Assembly: GCA_946188175.1 (NCBI GenBank)
Contig: CAMHUJ010000080.1
Span: 1-7,319, forward strand
DNA: 7,319 bases
Reading direction: 5' to 3'
Source of the DNA: an uncultured Ruminococcus sp.
Lineage (GTDB): Bacteria; Bacillota; Clostridia; Oscillospirales; Ruminococcaceae
Both the position numbers and the translations under genes were made by a program. The notes beneath the pieces are model-generated. The model did not search any database, had not been told where the DNA came from, and was given only the letters and a program-made list of their open reading frames with translations. Shown here piece by piece: positions 1 to 6,631 of the stretch. Every line of letters starts with the position of its first letter. Position 1 is the stretch's first letter.

Positions 1-648
1 GGCTTTACGGGTCTGCTCGGTTCGGGCAGAAGCGAATCTGTCCGTGCGATTTTCGGTGCGGATAAGGTCACAAGCGGCAGTGTGAAGGTCAACGGTATTC
101 CGGTCAGGATCACAAAGCCGCTCGAAGCCATGAAGCAGGGCATCGCCTATCTGCCGGAGGACCGCAAGCGCGACGGCATTATCGGCGATCTTTCCGTCAA
201 GGATAATATCATCCTTGCATTACAGGTCAAGACAGGCTTCTTCAAACCGTTCTCGAAGGCAAAGGCGACACGGTTTGCGAAGAAATATATTGATCTGCTT
301 GATATCAAGACTGCATCGGTTGATACGCCGATCAAGTCGCTGTCCGGCGGCAACCAGCAGAAGGTCATTCTCGGACGCTGGCTGCTGACGGAGCCGACAT
401 ATCTGATTCTGGATGAACCGACGCGCGGTATTGACGTCGGTACGAAGGTTGATATCCAGAAGCTGGTTCTCAAGCTCGCATCGGAGGGCATGAGCGTGAC
501 GTTCATCTCCTCGGAAACTGATGAGATGCTGCGCACATGTTCGAGACTGCTGGTCATGCGTGACCGCAAACTCGTCGGCGAGCTGACAGGCGATCAGCTG
601 AATCAGACAACTGTTATGAATACGATTGCAGGAGGTGCGAAAGAATGA
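1..648 (+). CDS. Sugar ABC transporter ATP-binding protein, C-terminal half (partial, 5' end outside window)
   Basis: This is the second nucleotide-binding domain of a tandem-domain ATPase of the RbsA/MglA/AraG/YtfR type, which powers monosaccharide import from the cytoplasmic face. The frame is open from base 1, so the GTG at 82 is internal. Numbering from base 1, the visible motifs are a Walker A-like GLLGSGRSE (residues 4-12), YLPEDRKRDG (about 50-59), the signature LSGGNQQK (114-121) and Walker B LILDEPTRGID ending in Asp138-Glu139. The Walker A lysine is replaced by Arg. The H-loop region reads ISSETDEM and lacks a histidine. Both changes are usual for the degenerate second domain of this family. 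About 215 residues are present of a usual length near 500. The stop overlaps the next start (ATGA), so it is coupled to the permease. The catabolic genes downstream suggest L-arabinose or a related pentose as substrate, which is an inference. Confidence 0.95.
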   Translation, partial: GFTGLLGSGRSESVRAIFGADKVTSGSVKVNGIPVRITKPLEAMKQGIAYLPEDRKRDGIIGDLSVKDNIILALQVKTGFFKPFSKAKATRFAKKYIDLLDIKTASVDTPIKSLSGGNQQKVILGRWLLTEPTYLILDEPTRGIDVGTKVDIQKLVLKLASEGMSVTFISSETDEMLRTCSRLLVMRDRKLVGELTGDQLNQTTVMNTIAGGAKE

Positions 649-1721
649 CAGCGAATAAGAAACCTTCATTCCTTTCCGGATTGCTGCACAATCAGCTGCT
701 GATTCCGATTGCGGCGCTTCTGCTTCTGACGGTGTTCAACCTGATTGCGGATCCTTCTTTCTTCAAGATTACGCTCGGTTACAACAGCGACGGCAACCCG
801 GTTCTTTCCGGCTATCTGATCTCAATTATCGACTACGGCTCTGAGCTGGCGATTCTTGCGATCGGTATGACTCTGGTTACGGCAGCATCCGGCGGACAGG
901 ATATTTCCGTCGGTGCCGGCATTGCGATTGCTGGCTCGGTTCTGCTGAGAGTGCTCTGCGGAACGGAAGCCCGTCCCGAGACGCTTCAGACTCCCGTTTT
1001 TGTCGCATTCTTCATCTGCTGCATCTGCGCGATGATTGCCGGTGCGTTCAACGGTGCTTTGGTAGCCTTCTTCCGCATCCAGCCTATGGTTGCGACACTG
1101 ATTCTCTTTACGGCAGGACGTTCCATTGCTGCATGGGTCAACAATAACGAGCTGCCGATCATCAGCGAAAAATCCTTTACCTATTACGGCGGTTATCTGC
1201 CGGGTATTCCGATTCCGACGCCGTTCTTTATCGCACTGCTCTGTTTTGCGGTGACATGGGCGGTTCTGAAATTTACAAACCTCGGCTTGTATGTTCAGGC
1301 GGTCGGCATCAACGAGAAGACCTCCCGTCTGAACGGTCTGAATCCGGAGCTGATCAAGTTTGCGGTTTACATTCTGCTCGGACTTTGCGTCGCAGTCTGC
1401 GGTCTGATCAAGGTCAGCCGTCTGTCTACGATCAACTACTCCGTGATCGCAAAGGATATCGAAATGGATGCGATTCTTGCGGTTGCACTCGGCGGCAATG
1501 CACTGAGCGGCGGCAAGTTCAATATGGGCGCTTCCATTCTCGGCGCATACGTCATTCAGTTCCTGACCACGACGCTCTATAAGTTCGATGTACAGTCGGA
1601 TGCACTCTCTGCATACAAGGCAGTCGTTGTTATCCTGCTGGTCGTCATGAGCGCACCGGTCTTCCGCGAGAAGATTTCTTCTCTGTTCCGCAGACTGCGT
1701 GCAGGCAGTGCGGCGGCTTGA
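645..1721 (+). CDS. Sugar ABC transporter permease, YtfT-like (first permease)
   Basis: This 358-residue inner-membrane permease belongs to the BPD_transp_2 family (RbsC/AraH/YtfT). It is mostly hydrophobic with roughly eight to ten membrane segments, and a short basic N-terminus (Lys5, Lys6) precedes the first, near residues 17-33. Family motifs are GGQDISVG (83-90; the usual form is GGIDLSVG), RIQPMVATLIL (144-154), the probable ATPase-coupling loop GLYVQAVGINEKTSRLNG (214-231) and EMDAILAVALGGNALSGG (273-290). From memory of the sequences it resembles E. coli YtfT more than RbsC. A ribosome binding site, AGGAGGT, lies at 630-636. The ATG overlaps the ATPase stop by 4 bases, indicating translational coupling. 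It probably pairs with the next permease as a heterodimer, as in the YtfT-YjfF galactofuranose importer. The substrate is not set by the sequence; arabinose is inferred from araA downstream. Confidence 0.93.
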   Translation: MTANKKPSFLSGLLHNQLLIPIAALLLLTVFNLIADPSFFKITLGYNSDGNPVLSGYLISIIDYGSELAILAIGMTLVTAASGGQDISVGAGIAIAGSVLLRVLCGTEARPETLQTPVFVAFFICCICAMIAGAFNGALVAFFRIQPMVATLILFTAGRSIAAWVNNNELPIISEKSFTYYGGYLPGIPIPTPFFIALLCFAVTWAVLKFTNLGLYVQAVGINEKTSRLNGLNPELIKFAVYILLGLCVAVCGLIKVSRLSTINYSVIAKDIEMDAILAVALGGNALSGGKFNMGASILGAYVIQFLTTTLYKFDVQSDALSAYKAVVVILLVVMSAPVFREKISSLFRRLRAGSAAA

Positions 1722-1725
1722 TCAG

Positions 1726-1733
1726 AAGGAGGT
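1726..1733 (+). promoter_or_regulatory. Shine-Dalgarno AAGGAGGT fixing the start of the second permease
   Basis: This near-perfect anti-16S match lies 7 bases before the ATG at 1741. It rules out the upstream in-frame ATG at 1699 and the out-of-frame ATG at 1734, which is too close. Confidence 0.85.
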
Positions 1734-1740
1734 ATGTTTC

Positions 1741-2802
1741 ATGTCGAATTCTGGTTCAAATCGCGGCGGTCTGGGCGGCAGACTGCGTAAAATGACGGAC
1801 ACCAATCTGCTGATGTCCATTACGATTATCGTGTTCATTGTGATGTATCTGGGCGCGATTATCTTCCTGCAAAAGGGCTTCTTAAAGCCGCAGACGCTGT
1901 TCAATATCATGAACGCGAATGCAGCACTGATCATTATGTCCTGCGGCATGACGCTCGTCATGATCACAGGCGGCATTGATATTTCCGTCGGCGGTGTCGC
2001 AGCGCTCGTCAGCATGAGCTGCGCGGTGTATCTGGATTATCACGGCGGCAATATCATCGGCGCAATTTTGATCTCTGTCGGCATCGGTCTGGCATTCGGT
2101 CTCGTGCAGGGTTATCTGGTTGCCTATCTGGAAATCCAGCCGTTTATCGTTACGCTCGCCGGAATGTTCTTTGCACGCGGTATGACAACAATCGTTCATA
2201 CCAACCCGTTCAATGTTCAGAATGAGGCGTTCGTCAAGCTGAAGGATGCACGTATTATCGTACCGTTCCTCGGCTCGGTCAACAAGCACGGCATTTATGT
2301 CGATGCGTATGTGGAGATCGGCGTCGTAGTCGCGCTGCTGATCGTTGCTGCACTGTATGTCTTCCTCAAGTGGGGCAAGACCGGACGCAGCTTCTATGCA
2401 GTCGGCGGCAACCGCCAGAGCGCGCTGATGCTCGGTATCAATGTCAAGCGCATTACCTTCCTTTCGCATCTGCTCTGCGGCATTCTCGCAGGCATCGGCG
2501 GATTTGTCTACTTTATGCATGTCGGTTCCGGTTCCGCATCGCACGCAATGGGCGCAGAAATGAACGCCATTGCATCTTCGATCATCGGCGGAACGATGCT
2601 GACCGGCGGTGTCGGCAATATCATCGGCACACTGTTCGGCGTCATGTCCCTCGCGCTGATTCAGACGATTGTTTCCTCGGTCGGTCTCGATCAGGCATGG
2701 TGGACCGGTATCACGATTGCTGCAATGCTCTGCCTGTTCCTTGTTGTTCAGAGTATCATCATTGCACGCAGAAAGAAAGCAAATGCCAGCGCACAGCGCT
2801 GA
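1741..2802 (+). CDS. Sugar ABC transporter permease, YjfF-like (second permease)
   Basis: This 353-residue integral membrane permease of the BPD_transp_2 family is distinct from the preceding permease. Motifs are TGGIDISVGG (76-85), EIQPFIVTLAGMFFARGM (131-148), the coupling loop GRSFYAVGGNRQSALMLGIN (215-234) and AEMNAIASSIIGGTMLTGG (272-290). The LAGMFFARG stretch, the SGGVGTVLGTLFGV-like block (here TGGVGNIIGTLFGV) and the paired tryptophans near the C-terminus (QAWWTGI) recall E. coli YjfF. The start at 1741 is chosen because AAGGAGGT (1726-1733) lies 7 bases upstream. An in-frame ATG at 1699 falls inside the previous gene without a ribosome site, and the ATG at 1734 is out of frame and abuts the Shine-Dalgarno. 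The N-terminus is Gly/Ser/Arg-rich and the C-terminus basic (ARRKKA), so both ends are probably cytoplasmic. It presumably forms a heterodimeric channel with the first permease. Confidence 0.93.
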   Translation: MSNSGSNRGGLGGRLRKMTDTNLLMSITIIVFIVMYLGAIIFLQKGFLKPQTLFNIMNANAALIIMSCGMTLVMITGGIDISVGGVAALVSMSCAVYLDYHGGNIIGAILISVGIGLAFGLVQGYLVAYLEIQPFIVTLAGMFFARGMTTIVHTNPFNVQNEAFVKLKDARIIVPFLGSVNKHGIYVDAYVEIGVVVALLIVAALYVFLKWGKTGRSFYAVGGNRQSALMLGINVKRITFLSHLLCGILAGIGGFVYFMHVGSGSASHAMGAEMNAIASSIIGGTMLTGGVGNIIGTLFGVMSLALIQTIVSSVGLDQAWWTGITIAAMLCLFLVVQSIIIARRKKANASAQR

Positions 2803-2823
2803 AAAATGAAATCTGAAAAATGA
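2799..2823 (+). repeat. Tandem 11-base direct repeat CTGAAAAATGA at the permease-kinase junction
   Basis: The word CTGAAAAATGA occurs at 2799-2809 and 2813-2823, with a 14-base period. The first copy contains the stop codon of the second permease. The repeat lies in the 40-base gap before the kinase and could be a slippage duplication. No function is evident. Confidence 0.6.
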
Positions 2824-2831
2824 TTTGAAAC

Positions 2832-2836
2832 GAGGT
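2832..2836 (+). promoter_or_regulatory. Shine-Dalgarno GAGGT fixing the kinase start at ATG 2843
   Basis: GAGGT lies 6 bases before ATG 2843, the preferred start. The alternative in-frame TTG at 2825 has no ribosome binding site in front of it. Confidence 0.75.
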
Positions 2837-2842
2837 GATTTC

Positions 2843-4441
2843 ATGCAAGTCAGGGAGCAGATTGTCAGCGGACAGACAGCAAACGGCATTCTGGGAATCG
2901 AATTTGGTTCGACGCGAATCAAGGCGGTTCTGATCGGTCCGGATTTTGCCCCGATTGCATCCGGTGTTCATGATTGGAGCAATCAGCTCGAAAACGGAAT
3001 CTGGACGTATTCCGAGGCGGAAATCCGCAACGGCTTGCAGTCCTGCTTCGCCGATCTGATGCGCAATATGGAGCAGCAGTACGGCGTGAAGCTGACAACC
3101 GCAGGCAGCATCGGTATTTCGGCGATGATGCACGGCTATCTTGCGTTTGATGCGGAGATGAATCTGCTGGTTCCGTTCCGCACATGGCGCAATACCATTA
3201 CAAAAGATGCCGCGGAACAGCTGACAAATGCATTTTCGTTCAATATTCCGCAGCGCTGGAGCATTGCACATCTGTATCAGGCGATCCTGAACAAGGAGGC
3301 TCATGTCGGCAGCATCCGGCATTTTACGACGCTTGCAGGCTTCGTACACTGGCTCCTGACGGGCAAAAAGGTGCTCGGCATCGGTGATGCATCGGGTATG
3401 TTCCCGATTGATCCGGATACGAAATCCTATGATGCAGGCATGTGTGCAAAGTTTGATTCAATGACGCAGGGAACTGCATTGCAGGCGAAGCTTATTGATC
3501 TGCTGCCGGAGATTGTTCCTGCCGGTGAGATTGCCGGTACGCTGACGGAGGCGGGCGCAAAGCTGCTCGATCCGACCGGAACATTTGCAGCAGGTGTGCC
3601 GTTCTGTGCGCCGGAAGGTGATGCGCAGACCGGTATGGCAGCGACGAACAGCATCACGCCCCGCACGGGCAATGTATCCGCAGGCACTTCGATTTTTGCA
3701 ATGGCGGTATTGGAGCGCAATCTGAAAGCACTGCACCGTGAGATCGACATTGTGACGACGCCGGAGGGCGCACCGGTCGCAATGGTACACTGCAATAACT
3801 GCTCGAGTGATCTCGATGCATGGGTAAAGATGTTCGGCGGTCTGCTGAAGGCTGCCGGTGCGGAGCTGACAAAGCCGCAGCTTTATGATCTGCTTTACGC
3901 TCTTGCAGCAGAGGGCGATCCGGATTGCAGCGGCATCATCAGCTACAACTATTATTCGGGCGAGGAAATTACGCATTTGCAGGCGGGCAAGCCGATGCTG
4001 ATGCGTGATCCGGACTCACAGTTTACGGTTCAAAATCTGATGCGGAGCCTTGTATATTCCTGCATGGCGACGCTGAAGATCGGTATGGACATACTTGCAG
4101 AGGAATCGGTCGGGCTCGACCGGATCTATGCACACGGCGGTCTTTTCAAAACGCCGCTCATCACGCAGCCGACGCTTGCCGCCGTACTCGGTACAGATGT
4201 CACGCTGATGCAGTCGGCAGGAGAAGGCGGAGCATGGGGTATTGCCCTGCTTGCCGCGTACCTGAACAGATCCGACCGGAGCGAAACGCTGCGTGCTTAT
4301 TTGCAGAACCGTGTCTTTGCGGATCAGCAGCAGCAGACCGTTTCCCCGAAGCAGACAGACAGCGAAGGGCTTGCAGCCTACATGAAGCAATACAGCGAGG
4401 GACTTGCCGCAGAGCATGCAGCAGTTTCGCAGTCATCTTAA
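2843..4441 (+). CDS. FGGY-family carbohydrate kinase, probable L-ribulokinase (AraK-like, not AraB-like)
   Basis: This 532-residue cytoplasmic sugar kinase has the FGGY / actin-like ATPase fold and probably makes L-ribulose 5-phosphate from L-ribulose and ATP. The N-terminal phosphate loop is GIEFGSTRIKAV (residues 18-29). A substrate-domain block DASGMFPID spans 182-190. The likely catalytic base is Asp260 in PEGDAQTG. The second phosphate motif is GNVSAGTSIFAM (276-287). The C-terminal adenosine-site region includes HGGLFKTPLI (431-440) and EGGAWGIALLAAYL (461-474). E. coli AraB is about 566 residues with a different N-terminal domain, and I see no specific likeness to it. Clostridia are known to use a non-orthologous ribulokinase (AraK in Clostridium acetobutylicum), and position directly before araA supports that role. 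Glu20 stands where many FGGY kinases have Asp. Xylulokinase or another ketose kinase remains possible. It lies 40 bases after the permease and 26 before araA. Confidence 0.85.
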   Translation: MQVREQIVSGQTANGILGIEFGSTRIKAVLIGPDFAPIASGVHDWSNQLENGIWTYSEAEIRNGLQSCFADLMRNMEQQYGVKLTTAGSIGISAMMHGYLAFDAEMNLLVPFRTWRNTITKDAAEQLTNAFSFNIPQRWSIAHLYQAILNKEAHVGSIRHFTTLAGFVHWLLTGKKVLGIGDASGMFPIDPDTKSYDAGMCAKFDSMTQGTALQAKLIDLLPEIVPAGEIAGTLTEAGAKLLDPTGTFAAGVPFCAPEGDAQTGMAATNSITPRTGNVSAGTSIFAMAVLERNLKALHREIDIVTTPEGAPVAMVHCNNCSSDLDAWVKMFGGLLKAAGAELTKPQLYDLLYALAAEGDPDCSGIISYNYYSGEEITHLQAGKPMLMRDPDSQFTVQNLMRSLVYSCMATLKIGMDILAEESVGLDRIYAHGGLFKTPLITQPTLAAVLGTDVTLMQSAGEGGAWGIALLAAYLNRSDRSETLRAYLQNRVFADQQQQTVSPKQTDSEGLAAYMKQYSEGLAAEHAAVSQSS

Positions 4442-4467
4442 AGAGCAATATACAGAGGTGAATAAAA

Positions 4468-5901
4468 ATGAAATTTTGGTTTATTGCCGGTTCACAGGCT
4501 ATGTACGGTGAGGAGACACTGCGCCGCGTCGAAGCGGATGCGAAGGAAATTGCAGCAGGTCTGAAGGTTCCTTTTCCGGTCGTTTACAAAATGACCGCAA
4601 AATCCAATGCGGAAATCCGTGAGCTGGTCAAAGAGGCAAATTACGATGCGGATTGTGCAGGCATTATTACATTCTGCCACACATTCTCGCCGTCGAAAAT
4701 GTGGATCAACGGTCTCGGCATGCTGCAAAAGCCGTGGCTGCATTTCCACACGCAGTTCAACGAGTCGATTCCGAATGAAGAGATCGACATGGATTACATG
4801 AACCTGCACCAGTCTGCACACGGTGACCGTGAGCACGGCTTCATCGGCGCACGTATGCGTCTGCCGAGAGCAATCGTCGCAGGCTACTGGAAGGATCCGC
4901 AGGTACAGGCAAAGATCGCTGACTGGCAGCGCGCCGCAATCGGCGTACAGTTCAGCAAGGACCTGAAAATCGTCCGTTTCGGCGATAACATGCGCGAGGT
5001 CGCAGTCACCGAGGGCGATAAGGTCGAAGTGCAGATCAAGCTCGGCTGGCAGGTCAATACATGGGCTGTCGGCGATCTTGTCAAGGAAATGGATCAGGTG
5101 ACGGATGCCGAGATCGACGCGCTCGTGAAGGAATACGAGGCTGCGTATGATATTGCGACCGACAATATGGATGCGATTCGTTATCAGGCACGCGAGGAAA
5201 TCGCAATCGAGCGGATTCTGGTTCGTGTCGGCGCAAAGGCATTCTCGAATACATTTGAAGACCTCTACGGCATGAAGCAGCTGCCGGGTCTGGCAACACA
5301 GCACCTCATGGCAAAGGGCTACGGCTTCGGCGCAGAGGGCGACTGGAAGACCGCCGGTCTGACCGCAATCGTTAAGGCGATGTATCCGGACGGCTGCACG
5401 TCCTTCATGGAGGATTACACCTACGATTATCCGCATGAGCTGATTCTCGGCTCGCATATGCTTGAGGTCTGCCCGACGATTGCAGCGGAGCGTCCGCGCA
5501 TCGAGGTGCATCCGCTCGGCATCGGCGGCAAGGAAGACCCTGCCCGTATCGTATTCGAGGGCAAGGCAGGTGCCGCAAAGGTGCTGTCGATGATCGACGC
5601 CGGCGGCAGACTCCGCCTGATCGTGCAGGATATCGTCTGCGAAAAGCCGTTCCAGTCCATGCCGAATCTGCCGGTCGCACGCACCATGTGGAAGCCTGCA
5701 CCGGATTTCCTCCGCGGACTTGAGTGCTGGATTATCGCAGGCGGCGCACATCACACCGTGCTGTCCTACGACATTTCGGATGAAACGATCCGCGATTTCG
5801 CCCGTATCATGGGCATTGAGCTCGTCTGCATCAACGCAGACACCACACCTGCCGTACTCGAGCGCGATCTGATGCTCGGCGATGTGATCTACGGCAGATA
5901 A
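4468..5901 (+). CDS. araA: L-arabinose isomerase
   Basis: This 477-residue cytoplasmic, manganese-dependent isomerase interconverts L-arabinose and L-ribulose, the first intracellular step of arabinose catabolism. It matches E. coli AraA (about 500 residues) along its length. Shared blocks include FIAGSQAMYG (5-14), CHTFSPSKMWINGL (70-83), HFHTQFN (92-98), GFIGARMR (124-131), VRFGDNMREVAVTEGDKV (169-186) and QLPGLATQHLMAKGYGFGAE (271-290). The metal and catalytic residues by family comparison are Glu290 (GAEGDWKTA), Glu315 (SFMEDYTY), His330 (GSHMLEVCP) and His428/His429 (GGAHHTV), all present. It is shorter mainly through gaps relative to E. coli in the middle and at both ends. Ribosome site AGAGGTG (4454-4460) lies 7 bases before the ATG. 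It is the last gene of the operon, and a strong terminator starts 42 bases after its stop. It appears intact. Confidence 0.98.
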   Translation: MKFWFIAGSQAMYGEETLRRVEADAKEIAAGLKVPFPVVYKMTAKSNAEIRELVKEANYDADCAGIITFCHTFSPSKMWINGLGMLQKPWLHFHTQFNESIPNEEIDMDYMNLHQSAHGDREHGFIGARMRLPRAIVAGYWKDPQVQAKIADWQRAAIGVQFSKDLKIVRFGDNMREVAVTEGDKVEVQIKLGWQVNTWAVGDLVKEMDQVTDAEIDALVKEYEAAYDIATDNMDAIRYQAREEIAIERILVRVGAKAFSNTFEDLYGMKQLPGLATQHLMAKGYGFGAEGDWKTAGLTAIVKAMYPDGCTSFMEDYTYDYPHELILGSHMLEVCPTIAAERPRIEVHPLGIGGKEDPARIVFEGKAGAAKVLSMIDAGGRLRLIVQDIVCEKPFQSMPNLPVARTMWKPAPDFLRGLECWIIAGGAHHTVLSYDISDETIRDFARIMGIELVCINADTTPAVLERDLMLGDVIYGR

Positions 5902-5943
5902 TTCAAGGTCCTCCTTCATGCTGCTGACACAGTATGAAATTCG

Positions 5944-5987
5944 CAGCCCTGCGGCTTTGTTCACCGCAGGGCTGTTTTCCTTTGTTT
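5944..5987 (+). terminator. Rho-independent terminator of the arabinose operon
   Basis: A perfect 11-base stem, CAGCCCTGCGG (5944-5954) with CCGCAGGGCTG (5964-5974), closes a 9-base loop and is followed by TTTTCCTTTGTTT (5975-5987). Its orientation fits the + strand. On the - strand the sequence after the stem is CGAATTTC, a poor U-tract, so termination of the convergent operon here would be weaker. No better - strand terminator is visible between 5988 and 6045. Confidence 0.92.
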
Positions 5988-6045
5988 ATGGCTGAACGTT
6001 TTTTTCACAGAGCATATCATTCGCTCCGGATTGATTCCGTCATTC

Positions 6046-6321
6046 TCAATAATCCCGAATACTGAATGAGCTGGAGTTTTTCAGCGGAATCTCTTTTTCG
6101 CGGATTGACTCTATGGATGCCCACTGATTCTTTTCGAGTGCGACGAGCATATCCTCGATATCAAGCGGATTGCCCTCCGCCTCCATTTCGACGGAGCCGT
6201 CCCAGCAGTTGCGCACCCAGCCCGTAATACCGCGGCTTTCCGCGGCGCGGTATGCACGGTAACGAAAACCGACACCCTGCACATATCCCTGAAAAATAAA
6301 ATGCTTTCTGACTTTTTCCAT
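6046..6321 (-). CDS. acyP: Acylphosphatase
   Basis: This 91-residue small cytoplasmic hydrolase of carboxyl-phosphate bonds (acyl phosphates such as acetyl phosphate or 1,3-bisphosphoglycerate) has the classic length for the family. The motif FQGYVQGVGFRYR (residues 10-22) carries the phosphate-binding loop and the catalytic Arg20. Asn38 in GWVRNCWDGSVEMEAEG (34-50) is the second catalytic residue. Both are present. The start at 6321 is chosen because GGAAGGAG (complement of 6328-6335) lies 6 bases upstream. Longer upstream frames run into the preceding gene and add residues absent from the family. It is the last gene of the - strand operon, 16 bases after the 97-residue gene. Its link to the other two genes is unknown. 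Confidence 0.95.
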   Translation of the reverse strand: MEKVRKHFIFQGYVQGVGFRYRAYRAAESRGITGWVRNCWDGSVEMEAEGNPLDIEDMLVALEKNQWASIESIREKEIPLKNSSSFSIRDY

Positions 6322-6337
6322 GATTTGCTCCTTCCGG

Positions 6338-6631
6338 TCAGGCATTTTCCGTGAGATCGCAGCGCGCAATGCGGAATCTGGTCTCACCCATGATAGATTC
6401 CACATCATCCGGCAGCGTTGTATCCACCTCTGCATACTGCGCAGTCTCACGGATGACGGAGCAACGGATGACGCCGTCGCCTGGAATCATCGGCTCACAA
6501 TCCGCCGTAAAGACCGGCAGCTTATCGCGAAAAATATGCGTCATGCCGTCAAAATCGGTCAGCAGTGCTTCGGCAAAACGGGGATAGGATTCATCGGTAA
6601 TGCAGCGGATACGTACCTTTATTCCGTACAT
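6338..6631 (-). CDS. Unrecognised 97-residue protein
   Basis: I do not recognise the family with any certainty. The protein is small, soluble and slightly acidic, with no signal peptide or membrane segment. It has four cysteines (10, 45, 57, 91), not arranged as a zinc or iron-sulfur motif. Alternating hydrophobic residues at the N-terminus (IKVRIRCI), in the middle (DGVIRCSVI) and near the end (ETRFRIARC) suggest a mainly beta fold. It reads as a real gene: GGGAGG (complement of 6639-6644) lies 7 bases before its ATG. It overlaps the upstream gene's 3' end by 13 bases (6619-6631), and the acylphosphatase begins 16 bases after its stop. It therefore sits as the translationally coupled middle gene of the operon. 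No function is assigned. Confidence 0.78.
   Translation of the reverse strand: MYGIKVRIRCITDESYPRFAEALLTDFDGMTHIFRDKLPVFTADCEPMIPGDGVIRCSVIRETAQYAEVDTTLPDDVESIMGETRFRIARCDLTENA

Noticed and set aside
2806..2823. A five-codon reading frame (MKSEK) in the permease-kinase gap, a possible leader peptide
   Set aside because: It has no ribosome site, starts inside the direct repeat and shows no attenuator structure around it.
1882..2922. A 346-codon open frame antisense to the second permease and kinase start
   Set aside because: It is codon-aligned with the permease and explained by the same avoidance of TTA, CTA and TCA. The product is hydrophilic and unlike any family, and araA, the kinase and the permeases are clearly the coding strand.
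5907..5917. AAGGAGG on the - strand just after araA, as a ribosome site for an antisense gene
   Set aside because: No suitably spaced ATG follows; a TTG lies too close and would only open the antisense shadow of araA.
4492..5964. A 490-codon open frame on the - strand covering nearly all of araA
   Set aside because: It is codon-aligned with araA. It stays open because araA avoids TTA, CTA and TCA codons after Ser9, whose complements would be stops. It has no convincing ribosome site and its sequence is low-quality and Cys/His/Asp-rich. It is a codon-bias shadow.
6010..6039. Short inverted repeats (GAGC/GCTC and CGGA/TCCG) as a terminator for the leftward operon
   Set aside because: The stems are only 4 bases and no U-tract follows on the - strand; the T-run at 5998-6005 is on the + strand.
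6322..6450. N-terminal extension of acylphosphatase to a start at 6450
   Set aside because: The extra residues overlap the 97-residue gene, do not resemble the family, and ATG 6321 has its own strong ribosome site.
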